DNA of 64,000 nt from Chloroflexota bacterium (GCA_029782215.1 JAKOVD010000201.1:1-64000), one strand, 5' to 3'. Counted from the first letter of the stretch, positions 41,397 to 50,308 are shown. Numbers and translations are program-made. The notes: a model not told the origin generated them from the sequence alone.

Positions 41397-43325
41397 CTAA
41401 CCTCCGACCTCGTGCAAGATCTCGCCCATGTGCGCAACGTCGTAGCCGCCGAGGGCGGACACGGCGCTGCGGAAGGAAGGGCTGCGCACGATGTCGAGCA
41501 GGGGCGCCAGCAGATCGCTTTCGTAGTAGACGCGGGGAATGATGAGTTGGTACTGCTCCTCGAACAACGGAATGAAGTCAAGGTCGAGGGCGCGGGCGGC
41601 GGCCAGGATGCCCAAGCCGCAGTCGGCGGCATGGCTCTGCACCGCGGCCGCCACGGCCATGTGGGTGAACTCCACGCGGTCGTAGCCCTGAATGGCGGCG
41701 GCATCGATGCCCATCCGCTGCAGATGGTAGTCAAGCAGCACGCGTGTTCCGGCCCCGCGCTGGCGATTGACGAAGACGACATCGGGTCTCGTCAGGTCGG
41801 CCAGCCCTCCCAACTGCCTGGGGTTGCCGCGCGGCACGATCAGGCCCTGGGTGCGGCCGACGAAGCCGAGCACCACGACCGGCATGCCGGGCAGGTAGCG
41901 CCGGATGTAGCTCAGGTTGTACTCGCCGGTCTCCTCGTCAAGCAGGTGCGAGCCGGCCAGGTGCGCCTCACCTCGCCTCAAGGCGAGCAGACCGCTCAGG
42001 GAGCCCACGTTGCCGGAGCTCAAGGCCCGATCGGGCCGCTCGCGGCGAAGCTGGTCGGCCAGCAGGTCAAGGGTCAGGTCGTGGCTGCCGAGATGGACAA
42101 TGGTGCGGTCGATGACGCCCGGCGCCCGCAGCAGATCCACCGTGACCGTGTCGCCGGCGTTCAGACCCTCCGAGAAGCGCGGGATGTAGGCCATCCCGTC
42201 TGCCCGCACCATCGACATAATCACGCCCGCCCCGCGCGACAAGGGTGTGGCGACAATGCGATCGCCCACGCGTCCCAACGTCACCCGCACATATTCATCC
42301 TGTCCTATCGGGGACAGGATCTTGCGGGTCAGGACCGCCTCAACACGCGGACGCGCCTCGGCCTCCTGCCCCATCCACTGTTGCAGCAGAGGGCGCACCA
42401 GCAGGTCGAACGTGACCATGGCGCTGACCGGATAACCGGGAATACCGACCACGGGCCTGCCCCGGGCGCAGCCAAGCACAGCAGGGTGGCCGGGGCGGAT
42501 GGCCAGGCCATGCACCACCACCTCGCCCAGCTCGGCGATGATGGGGGCCGTAAAATCCTCAGACCCCGAGGAGGACCCCGCGTTGATCACGACCAGGTCG
42601 TGATCCTCGATGGCTGCCAGCACGGCGCGCTTGATCGTCTGGTAGTCATCGGCAAGGATGGGCAGGCGGTTGACACGGGCGCCCCACTCCTCGGCCATCG
42701 CCCCCAACACAATGCAGTTGAACTCGATGATGTCGCCCGGCTTCAGGTCGGCGCCGGGAGCCACTAACTCCGTACCCGTGGGCAGGATGGCAATGCGGGG
42801 GCGGCGGTAGACCTGGACGTGCGTGTGGCCGCTGCCGGCAATGGCGCCCAGGTCCTGCGGGCGCAGCCGATGATTGGCCGGCACGACTAGCTCTGTGGCC
42901 ACGATGTCTTCGCCCATCACGCGCACGTTCTTCCACGGCGTGGTGGCGGCCAAGATCTCGATCACCGCCCCCTCGCCTTCGCCCAGCCGCTGCGCTTCTT
43001 CAATGGGGATGACCGCATCGGTCCCCGGCGGCAGCGGATCGCCGGTATCCACATAGCGCGCCTGCTGTCCCAACCCCAAATGGAGGGGGCGTGTCAGGGT
43101 GGCGCCCACAGTGTCGTGCGCGACCACGGCAAAGCCATCCATGGCGGCAGCATGGTAGTGGGGCACCGAGATGCGCGCCCATACCGGCGCGGCCGTCACC
43201 CGGCCGTTGGCCTCGGCCACCGGCAGCGTCTCCGACGGCAGTCGCCGCAGCGCACCGGCGGCGTCCAACACCTGGCGCCAGGCCGCAATGGCCTCATCAA
43301 GTGGAATATCGTGTAGATAGGTCAA
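41397..43325 (-). CDS. MoeA-like protein fused to a periplasmic-binding-protein-like domain
   Basis: A 642-residue fusion. The N-terminal MoeA part (about 1-410) contains PHYHAAAMDGFAVVA, DTGDPLPPGTDAVIPIE, LPTGTELV, INAGSSSGSEDFT and GIPGYPVSAMVTFDLLV. The C-terminal part (about 430-642) is a PBP-like domain (TIVHLGSHDLTLDLLADQL, NRQRGAGTRVLLDY), as in MoeA/LysR-substrate-domain proteins. MoeA inserts molybdate or tungstate into molybdopterin; the added domain may bind the oxyanion or a cofactor. The best start is TTG 43325, which falls in a heptamer repeat; no ATG fits. A second moeA is immediately upstream. Confidence 0.87.
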   Translation of the reverse strand: MTYLHDIPLDEAIAAWRQVLDAAGALRRLPSETLPVAEANGRVTAAPVWARISVPHYHAAAMDGFAVVAHDTVGATLTRPLHLGLGQQARYVDTGDPLPPGTDAVIPIEEAQRLGEGEGAVIEILAATTPWKNVRVMGEDIVATELVVPANHRLRPQDLGAIAGSGHTHVQVYRRPRIAILPTGTELVAPGADLKPGDIIEFNCIVLGAMAEEWGARVNRLPILADDYQTIKRAVLAAIEDHDLVVINAGSSSGSEDFTAPIIAELGEVVVHGLAIRPGHPAVLGCARGRPVVGIPGYPVSAMVTFDLLVRPLLQQWMGQEAEARPRVEAVLTRKILSPIGQDEYVRVTLGRVGDRIVATPLSRGAGVIMSMVRADGMAYIPRFSEGLNAGDTVTVDLLRAPGVIDRTIVHLGSHDLTLDLLADQLRRERPDRALSSGNVGSLSGLLALRRGEAHLAGSHLLDEETGEYNLSYIRRYLPGMPVVVLGFVGRTQGLIVPRGNPRQLGGLADLTRPDVVFVNRQRGAGTRVLLDYHLQRMGIDAAAIQGYDRVEFTHMAVAAAVQSHAADCGLGILAAARALDLDFIPLFEEQYQLIIPRVYYESDLLAPLLDIVRSPSFRSAVSALGGYDVAHMGEILHEVGG

Positions 43326-43352
43326 AGGTTGAAGGCTGAAGGCTGAAGGTTG
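43325..43352. repeat. Heptanucleotide repeat, AAGGTTG/AAGGCTG
   Basis: AAGGTTG, AAGGCTG, AAGGCTG, AAGGTTG in exact 7-base phase. Its edge supplies the base of the likely TTG start codon of the MoeA fusion gene. Confidence 0.85.
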
Positions 43353-43414
43353 GCGGAAGACAGCCGGGGCCGCTGGAGATGGGCTGGCCTTGAAGATCTG
43401 GGAACTGCGGTCGT

Positions 43415-44653
43415 CTAGGCGTAGAGGCTCACCCCCACCCAGGCTCCCTGTTCGAGTCCCAGGCTGTGGAGAGGGACGCGCACGACGCCATCCGCGCGCA
43501 CCAGGGTGTAGATCAGGTTGGATTTGCCAAACACAGGGACCGCCCACAGCTCTCCAGCCCGCTCTTCCAGCCGCACCTGCACGTGATCCTCGCGGCCGGC
43601 GGCGCTGTTGATCTGCCGCGCCAGGCGGGCGCGCACCTGGGGCTGGTGCTCCGCGAAGGGGCGGCCGCCCAGGGCAAGGCGGATGGCAGGTGCCACCAGG
43701 AGGTCAAACAGGACCATGGCGCTGACGGGGTTGCCAGGCAGCCCGAAGACCGGCTTGTTCTGAGTCACAGCCACGATCGTGGGCTTGCCGGGACGTATGG
43801 AGATGCCATGCGCCAGCACGCCCGGTGCGCCCATGCCGGCGATGACCTCGGCGCTCATGTCGCGGTAGCTGACGGACGAGCCGGCGCTGAGAACCACCAG
43901 GTCACAGCCGGCCAGGGCGCTGCGCACCGCTTCCTCAAGGGCTTCCCGCCGGTCGGGGATGATGCCGAACAGGACAGGTTCGGCCCCGGCGCGCTGCGCC
44001 AGCAGCGCCAGCGTGTACGAGTTGATATCGCGCACCTGGCCCGGTCCGGGCGTCTGGTCGGGAGGAATGACCTCGTCGCCGGTAGAGATGAGCGCGACGC
44101 GCGGCGGTCTGGCCACCCGCACCCGCACAAAGCCCAGGGCAAGCAGCCCGCCGATGTCCTGCGGCCGCAGGCGATGCCCTGCCTCCACAATCACGTCACC
44201 CTGGCGCACATCCTCACCCACCTGGATCACGTTCTCGCCGACGGCGGCAGCGCTGAGCACCTCAATGCTGTGCTCGTCTGCGCGCTGGGTGTTCTCCACC
44301 ATGACCACAGCGTCAGCGCCCGCCGGAATCATTCCACCCGTGTGCACCAGCGCCGCCTGGCCCACACCCAGCGTGACTTCCGCTTGCCTGCCCATGGCGA
44401 CCTCCCCGACGACATCGAGAAAGGCCGGTAGGCTGGATGAGGCGCCGAAAGTGTCCCGGGCGCGCACCGCATAGCCGTCCACCGTGCTGCGGGCGAATTG
44501 GGGCAGGTCGTGCGGCGCCAGCGGCGTCTCGGCCAGGAAACGGTCCAGCGCCGCAAACGTCGCCACCTCCTCAACCTGAAGCGCAGGCCGGTAATGCTCG
44601 GCCAGCTTGGCCCAGGCATCAATGGGCGTCAGAACACGGAAGAATTCGGCCAT
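43415..44653 (-). CDS. moeA: Molybdopterin molybdenumtransferase MoeA
   Basis: A 412-residue MoeA (family about 400-410). It has STVDGYAVRARDTFG, HTGGMIPAGADAVVMVENTQ, GEDVRQGDVI, ALISTGDEV, VLSAGSSVSYRDM and FGLPGNPVSAMVLFDLLV, the full set of molybdate-insertion motifs. It would complete Mo cofactor. The paired fusion gene downstream could use a different metal (tungstate) or make another cofactor form; that is inference. ATG 44653 has no clear ribosome binding site, and GCAGGTG heptamers start eight bases upstream. Confidence 0.95.
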   Translation of the reverse strand: MAEFFRVLTPIDAWAKLAEHYRPALQVEEVATFAALDRFLAETPLAPHDLPQFARSTVDGYAVRARDTFGASSSLPAFLDVVGEVAMGRQAEVTLGVGQAALVHTGGMIPAGADAVVMVENTQRADEHSIEVLSAAAVGENVIQVGEDVRQGDVIVEAGHRLRPQDIGGLLALGFVRVRVARPPRVALISTGDEVIPPDQTPGPGQVRDINSYTLALLAQRAGAEPVLFGIIPDRREALEEAVRSALAGCDLVVLSAGSSVSYRDMSAEVIAGMGAPGVLAHGISIRPGKPTIVAVTQNKPVFGLPGNPVSAMVLFDLLVAPAIRLALGGRPFAEHQPQVRARLARQINSAAGREDHVQVRLEERAGELWAVPVFGKSNLIYTLVRADGVVRVPLHSLGLEQGAWVGVSLYA

Positions 44654-44660
44654 TCAGGGA

Positions 44661-44796
44661 GCAGGTGGCAGGTGGCAGGTGGCAGGTCGCACAGTACCCC
44701 GACGGCGGGGGAGCAGGAAGCAAGGAGCAGGGGGCCGCAGAGGCGACCCTCCGCCAACGTCACGCATTGCGCAGTACGCATCACGCATCACGCATC
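44661..44796. repeat. Compound heptanucleotide repeat region
   Basis: Three successive 7-base arrays: GCAGGTG x3 plus GCAGGTC (44661-44688); GCAGGAA, GCAAGGA, GCAGGGG (44713-44733); ACGCATT, GCGCAGT, ACGCATC x3 (44762-44796). The rest of the 240-bp spacer between moeA and the P-ATPase stop holds no gene. Confidence 0.85.
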
Positions 44797-44893
44797 AGAG
44801 CCTGCGATCATCTACATCGATGGTAGCACACAAGGCAGGCTGCGACAACGAACTGCCACCGCCTGGGAACGCCGAGCCCCAGCCCGGCCCCGC

Positions 44894-47197
44894 CTACTTG
44901 CCCACCGCGGGCGCCGGCGCCGCCTCAAAACGCAGCAGCCGCATCCCGTTCAGCGTCACCAGCAGCGAAGCACCCATGTCGGCGAACACCGCCATCCACA
45001 TCGTCCCCACGCCCGACAACACCAACACCAGGAACACGGCCTTGATGGCCAGGCTGAGCGCCACATTGATGCGGATGGTCCGCATCCCCGCCCGGCTCAG
45101 GCGCAGTCCAAAAGGCAGGCGGGCCAGATCGTCGCTCATGAGCGCGATGTCGGCCGTTTCCAGGGCCTGCGCCGACCCTGCCGCGCCCATCGCGATGCCC
45201 ACGGTCGCCGTCGCCAGGGCCGGGGCGTCATTGATGCCGTCGCCCACCATGGCCACGGCGCCGTATCGGTCCATCAGCCCCCGCACCGCCGTCACCTTGT
45301 CTTCAGGCAGCAGGTTGGCGCGTACGTCGGTGACACCGATGGCAACCGCAACCCCGGCGGCGGTGGCGGCCTCATCACCAGTCAGCATGACCAGCGCTTC
45401 GATGCCTTCCTGCCGGAGCGCCTCCATCACCTCGTGCGTCCCCGGACGGGGCGTGTCCGTCAGTGTGAGGTAGCCCTGGTAACGATCATCGCTGCTGACC
45501 AGCACGGCTGTCTGGCCCTGAGCGGTGGCGGAGGCAATGTCATCGCAGTGCTCGGCGTGCGGAATGCTCTTGTCAAAGTAGGCGTGGCTGCCCAGGAGAA
45601 TCCTTCGTCCCGCCACGACGCCCTGCAGGCCGCGTCCGGCCAGAGCCTGCACTGCCTCGGGCGCAGCGTAGGCCGAAGCATGCCGGCGCTGTTCCTGGGC
45701 GGCGACGATGGCGCGCGCCAGGGGATGAGCGCTGTGTCGCTCCAGGGACCCGGCCAAATCCAGAAGATCATCACAAGGGCCGCAAACGCCGCTGACCTCA
45801 TCCTCGCAGTCCACGGAACGCACGCGCGCCAGGGCGAGCTGGCCCGTGGTCAGCGTGCCCGTCTTGTCGAAAGCAATAGCGCTGACCCGGCTGAAGGCCT
45901 CGAGATAGGCCCCGCCCTTAATCAGCACCCCCTGTCGGGCCGCAGCGCTGATGGCGCTGATCAGGCTGACCGGTGTGCTGATGACCAGGGCACAGGGACA
46001 GGCCACCACCAGCAGGGCAAAGGCGCGGTAGAGCGAGCCTGTCTCAGCAGTTGTGCTCAAAAAGGGTAGTCCGAAAAGCAGGGGGGAGAGAAGCGCCACC
46101 GCCGCCGCCAGGACCATGACGGCAGGGGTGTACACGGCGGCGAAACGGTCGACGAAGCGCTGCACCGGCGCCCGCTGCTCCTGCGCCTCTTCCACCAACC
46201 GGATCACCCGGCTAATCGTGTTGTCCTGCGCCAGGCGCGTGACCTCGATCTGCAGGGCGCCTTCGCCGTTGATGGCGCCGGCAAACACCTCGGCGCCCGG
46301 CCCCTTGTCAACCGGAAGGCTTTCGCCCGTGATCGGCGCCTGGTTGGCGCTGGAGGTTCCGGCGATGACGATGCCATCCATGGGGATGCGCTCGCCCGGC
46401 TTGACCAGGACCGTGTCGCCGATCTGCAGGGTCCCGACCGGGACCGTCTTCTCTTCCAGCCCACAGAACGGGCATGGCCCCCCTGTGTAGCCCTCCCGTC
46501 CCAGGTGCTCGCGGCAGTCGATGCACGGTCCCAGCAGGGTCGCCTCGGCCGGCGCCAGTTCGATGAGCGTGCTGATGGAATGCCGCGCTCGCTCCACGGT
46601 GTAGCCCTCCAGCGCCTCCCCAAGGGCAAAGAGCACCATGACCAACCCGGCCTCGGTGTAGGCGCCGATGAGCACCGCCCCCACCGCAGCGATGGTCATC
46701 AGCACGTTGATGTTGACCTCGTGATTGACCTTGAGCGAGCGCCAGGCGCTGAGGGCGATGGGATAGCCGGCCACCACCAGGGCCAGGACAGAGGTCAGGT
46801 CGAACACCCTTGGCGCTGCGCCCAGCATGGGCAGCAGCTCGTTGAAGAGAACGCCGGGCAGAATCAGAACGAGGCCTACCAGGGCCATCGTCGTCTCGCG
46901 CCGTCGCAGGAGGAACTGTACAAAGCCCCGGAGTCCCCTCTGTTCCACCGGGCGGGCGGCGGGCGCCTGCTGCGCCGTCTCTTCGCCAATGCCGTAGCCC
47001 AGCTCCTGCACCCGCGCCGCCACGGCCTCCGGCGCCACGGCTCCCTCCACCTTGAGCGTGGCGGTGGCGAAGTTCAGCGCCGCCGTCTGCACGCCGTCCA
47101 AGCGGCAAACTCCGCGCTCGATGCCACGAGCACAGTCGGCGCAGTCGATCCCCGTGATATGGAAGATCTGGGTGGGCGGAAGGGCGGACTCGGTCAT
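44894..47197 (-). CDS. Zn/Cd/Pb-type heavy-metal P1B-ATPase with extra Cys clusters
   Basis: A 767-residue metal exporter. An N-terminal HMA domain carries GIDCADC (C19, C22). About eight membrane helices, TGES at 290-293 and CPC at 400-402 select soft divalent metals. DKTGT is at Asp444, HP at 491-492, and GDGINDAP near the end. In the actuator domain, just before the TGES region, is an insertion with CIDC (225-228) and CPFC (242-245), which looks like a zinc ribbon. More Cys (464, 472, 475) lie in the ATP-binding domain. A palindromic operator covers its promoter. ATG 47197. Confidence 0.93.
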   Translation of the reverse strand: MTESALPPTQIFHITGIDCADCARGIERGVCRLDGVQTAALNFATATLKVEGAVAPEAVAARVQELGYGIGEETAQQAPAARPVEQRGLRGFVQFLLRRRETTMALVGLVLILPGVLFNELLPMLGAAPRVFDLTSVLALVVAGYPIALSAWRSLKVNHEVNINVLMTIAAVGAVLIGAYTEAGLVMVLFALGEALEGYTVERARHSISTLIELAPAEATLLGPCIDCREHLGREGYTGGPCPFCGLEEKTVPVGTLQIGDTVLVKPGERIPMDGIVIAGTSSANQAPITGESLPVDKGPGAEVFAGAINGEGALQIEVTRLAQDNTISRVIRLVEEAQEQRAPVQRFVDRFAAVYTPAVMVLAAAVALLSPLLFGLPFLSTTAETGSLYRAFALLVVACPCALVISTPVSLISAISAAARQGVLIKGGAYLEAFSRVSAIAFDKTGTLTTGQLALARVRSVDCEDEVSGVCGPCDDLLDLAGSLERHSAHPLARAIVAAQEQRRHASAYAAPEAVQALAGRGLQGVVAGRRILLGSHAYFDKSIPHAEHCDDIASATAQGQTAVLVSSDDRYQGYLTLTDTPRPGTHEVMEALRQEGIEALVMLTGDEAATAAGVAVAIGVTDVRANLLPEDKVTAVRGLMDRYGAVAMVGDGINDAPALATATVGIAMGAAGSAQALETADIALMSDDLARLPFGLRLSRAGMRTIRINVALSLAIKAVFLVLVLSGVGTMWMAVFADMGASLLVTLNGMRLLRFEAAPAPAVGK

Positions 47198-47209
47198 GAT
47201 CGTTCGGAC

Positions 47210-47229
47210 GATTTAGGCATACCTAAATC
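47210..47229. promoter_or_regulatory. Palindromic operator overlapping the ATPase promoter
   Basis: GATTTAGG-CATA-CCTAAATC, a perfect 8-bp-arm palindrome, 13 bases upstream of the ATPase start and over its -10. TTTAGG...CCTAAA resembles DtxR/MntR-family boxes, so a metal-responsive repressor is likely. No such regulator is encoded in the window. Confidence 0.65.
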
Positions 47230-47256
47230 TTACCGGACACCTGCCGCCGTTGTCAA
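47227..47256 (-). promoter_or_regulatory. Promoter of the heavy-metal ATPase gene
   Basis: On the minus strand: TTGACA (47256-47251), 18 bases, TAAGAT (47232-47227). Transcription would start near 47220, inside the palindrome, which fits repression. Confidence 0.65.
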
Positions 47257-47297
47257 TCAGGCTTCGTAAGTGACAACTTCAGTCGTTCTTTCCCGCC

Positions 47298-49289
47298 TCA
47301 TTCCCGCCTGATAAGAGTCAACCAGACCCGCTCCGGTGAACTGCCCCACTCATACGCACCCACGTCGCAGGCAGTGCCCCCGGCAGCGGGTCCGCCCGCG
47401 CGTGCATACCCCCTTTGATCCTGGCTCACCCCTGCCTCGCAGCCCGCCACGCCGTCTGGAATGCGGTCGATCGCCACACTCCCTTCACGCAGCGCCATGG
47501 TCGGTGTCGGTCCGCCATTGTCCGCCAGCGCCTGCAGCTTGAGTTGGTCCACCCCCACATTCTGTTGGTCTCCTGCCGCCCTGAAGCCGCACGAGTCTCC
47601 GCTCTCGATGTTGTAGCCGCCGCTCGTGAGCACGGCACCCGACAGGTGACAGTCGCCGCCGCTGCGCTGGAAAGCCACGATCGAGCTTTGGACCGTCACG
47701 TTCGACGATGTGGCATCAATGCCGCCGCCGCCATCATCAGCCGAGTTGCCGCTCAGGGTGCTGTTCGTCACGATCACCATCGCTTCCCTGACAAAGATGC
47801 CGCCGCCGCTCGCAGCCGAGTTGCCGTTCAGCGTGCTGTTCGTCACCGCCACCGCCGCCGACCACCAGGCTCTGATGCCGCCGCCATAACTCGCCGAGTT
47901 GCCCCTCAGCGTGCTGCCCGTCACCGTCACCGCTGCCCCATATCTCGCCTGAATGCCGCCGCCATCCCAATACGCCGAGTTGCTGCTGAGCGTGCTGTTC
48001 CGCACCGCCACCTTCGCCGACCTCGCATTGACGGCGCCACCATCCCTTGCCGAGTTGCCGCTCAGCGTGCTGTCTGTCAACGCCACTGTCGCTGACCTGG
48101 CATAGATGCCGCCGCCGCCAAATCTCGCCGAGTTGCCGCTTAGCGTGCTGTTCGTCACCGCCACCGTCGCCGACCACCAGGCATTGATGCCGCCGCCATA
48201 GCTCGCCGAGTTGCCGCTCAGCGTGCTGCCCGTCACCGTCGCGGTCCCTGAACTGGCATAGATACCGCCGCCATAGCTCGCCGAGTTGCCGCTTAGCGTG
48301 CTGTTCGTCACGTTCACTGTCGCAAACCAGCCTTCGATGCCTCCGCCCCAATAGGCCGAGTTTCCGCCGAGCGTGCTGTTCATCACCGCCACAGTCCCTG
48401 CACGGGTAGAGATGCCGCCGCCACCATGTCTCGCCGAGTTGCCGCTCAGCGTACTGTTCGTCACCGTCACTTCTGCATACCCGGCAGCGATGCCGCCGCC
48501 ATATCTCGCCGAGTTGCCGCTGAGCGTGCTGTACATCACTGCCACGGTCCCTGAACTGGCAAAGACGCCGCCACCGCCCGATTCAGCCAAGTTTCCGCTG
48601 AGCGTGCTGTTCGTCACCGTCACCGTCGCCGACCTGGCGTAGATACCGCCTCCTAAGTGCCCGGCCCGCGTGCCATTGAACGGTATGCTCCCTCCGCTTA
48701 CCGTCGTCGACGCCAACGTCAGGTTACCGCCGCTCCCCACGGCCAGGATGCGAAACTCGGGCGTTCCCTCAGACTGACTGCGCTGGATCGTGTGCCCGTT
48801 CCCCTGGATCGTTACCTCGCTCGCTGCCACCGGCAGCCCCGTGGGGCCGTAGGTCGTGTTGTTCACGGCGGTCAGGGTGACATCCGCCTGCAGGTCGAGC
48901 ACATCTGCCCCACTCCCGGCACTGCAACCGCCCACCTTCACATCCTCATTCGCCGCCGTGATCGCATCCGCCAGCGTGCACACCACGCCGTCCACCACGA
49001 TCGTGCCGCCCGGCGCCGCCAGGCTGGGACCGCCGCCCAGCGCCAGCAGCAGGGCCGCTCCCGCCAGTCCCGCCGCCAGCCGCCGCTGCACGCCTCGCCG
49101 TGCCCCCGGACTTAGCGCCCGCAGCCGCTCCCTCCAAACCGCATGGCGCAGCGCCAGCGCCGCTCCCCGCTCCCGCAGCAGACGCTGCAGCCACGGCTTG
49201 CCCTCTGCCTGCGCCCACAGTTCCTGCCAAAAGCCAGCCACGCCGCCTTCATGCTCGGCCCTCAGCGACGACTCCAGGGATGCCTTCAT
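47298..49289 (-). CDS. Exported right-handed beta-helix (CSLREA-type) repeat protein
   Basis: A 663-residue surface protein. About 75 basic/helical residues precede a hydrophobic segment (LAAGLAGAALLLALGGG) and an Ala-x-Ala-like end, so the N-terminus is a long signal or anchor. GVVCTLADAITAANED is the CSLREA-type motif. Then come 12 repeats of about 25 residues (VTNSTLSGNSAxxGGGIxA) forming a beta helix. The C-terminus has DQRGYAR...CDVGAYE, the choice-of-anchor-Q pattern, and ends ERVWLTLIRRE. GAGGAGAG sits before ATG 49289. It is probably adhesive or structural. Confidence 0.87.
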   Translation of the reverse strand: MKASLESSLRAEHEGGVAGFWQELWAQAEGKPWLQRLLRERGAALALRHAVWRERLRALSPGARRGVQRRLAAGLAGAALLLALGGGPSLAAPGGTIVVDGVVCTLADAITAANEDVKVGGCSAGSGADVLDLQADVTLTAVNNTTYGPTGLPVAASEVTIQGNGHTIQRSQSEGTPEFRILAVGSGGNLTLASTTVSGGSIPFNGTRAGHLGGGIYARSATVTVTNSTLSGNLAESGGGGVFASSGTVAVMYSTLSGNSARYGGGIAAGYAEVTVTNSTLSGNSARHGGGGISTRAGTVAVMNSTLGGNSAYWGGGIEGWFATVNVTNSTLSGNSASYGGGIYASSGTATVTGSTLSGNSASYGGGINAWWSATVAVTNSTLSGNSARFGGGGIYARSATVALTDSTLSGNSARDGGAVNARSAKVAVRNSTLSSNSAYWDGGGIQARYGAAVTVTGSTLRGNSASYGGGIRAWWSAAVAVTNSTLNGNSAASGGGIFVREAMVIVTNSTLSGNSADDGGGGIDATSSNVTVQSSIVAFQRSGGDCHLSGAVLTSGGYNIESGDSCGFRAAGDQQNVGVDQLKLQALADNGGPTPTMALREGSVAIDRIPDGVAGCEAGVSQDQRGYARAGGPAAGGTACDVGAYEWGSSPERVWLTLIRRE
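47690..48640 (-). repeat. Coding tandem repeats of the beta-helix protein
   Basis: About 12 in-frame units of roughly 75-78 bp encode NSTLSGNSA...GGG repeats. Boundaries are approximate. High DNA identity between neighbouring units makes copy-number change by slippage likely. Confidence 0.8.
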
Positions 49290-49484
49290 GCCTCTCCTCG
49301 ACCTGTGTTGCCAGGCGCTGCCTTCATGGCACGCCACCATGACATCTGCCAGCGGTCCACACGCAGGTAGGTCGAGTACCATGCGTGCTTGGGATGCTAC
49401 GTTACTACGTTTCGCGCCGCTGGCCAAATGGCCTTGCTTGCAGGAGACGCGTGCCGCAGGGAGCACTTCACTGTCCTGCCTGCG

Positions 49485-49513
49485 TTGACGCCAACCTTGC
49501 CAAAAGCTACAAT
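49485..49513 (+). promoter_or_regulatory. Promoter of upp
   Basis: TTGACG (49485-49490), 17 bases, TACAAT (49508-49513), about 52 bases before the upp start. Confidence 0.65.
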
Positions 49514-49565
49514 CTGCCGCGCAAACGCCGGTTCCACTCATCTCTGACCCGCCTGGAGCGCGCAC

Positions 49566-50219
49566 ATGGGCCGCATTGTGGTCTCGTCTCACCCGCTGAT
49601 TCGCCACAAAGTCACGCTGCTGCGTGATCACACCACCGAGTCACGCAAATTCCGCGATCTCATCCGTGAGATCACGATCCTCCTCGCCTACGAGGCGACC
49701 GCCGACCTGCGTCTGACTCCCCTCACCGTGCAGACGCCGCTCGCCGAGGCCCAAGGGGAGGAGCTGACCGAGCGGATCGGGCTGGTGCCCGTCCTGCGCG
49801 CGGGGTTGGGCATGGTGAATGGCATCTGGGAGCTGATGCCCCAGGCCGAGGTGTGGCACATCGGCCTCTACCGCGACGAAAAGACGCTGCAGCCGGTCGA
49901 GTACTACAACCGTCTGCCGGAGAAATCGACGGTGCAGGTGTGCCTGGTGCTGGATCCCATGCTGGCGACGGGCGGCTCCGCCGCGGCCACGGTCGACATC
50001 CTCAAGCGCTGGGGCGCCGGCCGCATCAAGTACCTGGGCATCATCGGCGCCCCGGAAGGCGTCCGCACGCTGTCCGAGGCGCACCCGGACGTCGAGATCT
50101 ACCTGGCGGCGCTGGACAAGCGCCTGACGCCGGAACCCCAGAAGCCCGGAGACCCGCCGCGCGGGTTCATTCTGCCGGGCCTGGGCGACGCCGGCGACCG
50201 CCAGTTTGGCACTGGTTGA
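49566..50219 (+). CDS. upp: Uracil phosphoribosyltransferase
   Basis: A 217-residue salvage enzyme that joins uracil and PRPP to UMP. It has RAGLGM at the ribose-binding part, the PRPP loop [12 protein letters not shown] and the C-terminal uracil site [17 protein letters not shown]. Length is normal (about 209). Comes with a good promoter, and comEB (dCMP deaminase) follows, so the two form a pyrimidine-salvage pair. The spacer between them holds a long hairpin. Confidence 0.97.
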   Translation: MGRIVVSSHPLIRHKVTLLRDHTTESRKFRDLIREITILLAYEATADLRLTPLTVQTPLAEAQGEELTERIGLVPVLRAGLGMVNGIWELMPQAEVWHIGLYRDEKTLQPVEYYNRLPEKSTVQVCLVLDPMLATGGSAAATVDILKRWGAGRIKYLGIIGAPEGVRTLSEAHPDVEIYLAALDKRLTPEPQKPGDPPRGFILPGLGDAGDRQFGTG

Positions 50220-50229
50220 CTTCGCCGAT

Positions 50230-50286
50230 GTGCGACGCACTTCGAGCGAACAGCGTTCGATAGAACGCCGTTCGCCTGCGTCGCAC
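50230..50286. other. Long nested hairpin between upp and comEB
   Basis: Outer stem GTGCGACGCA (50230-50239) with TGCGTCGCAC (50277-50286). Inner stem GCGAACAGCGTTC (50246-50258), loop GATA, GAACGCCGTTCGC (50263-50275), one mismatch. No U tract follows. It could be an attenuator or an RNA-processing site. Confidence 0.65.
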
Positions 50287-50308
50287 CTGAGAACGAGAGA
50301 TTGAACGC

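Noticed and set aside
47690-48640. CRISPR-like array of repeats
   Set aside because: Unit spacing of about 75 bp is in frame and encodes NSTLSGN repeats of a beta-helix protein; there are no constant direct repeats with unique spacers and no cas genes.
48856-49488. Plus-strand ORF of 210 codons opposite the beta-helix protein N-terminus
   Set aside because: Ser/Ala/Arg-rich antisense reading, no start signal, overlaps the upp promoter.
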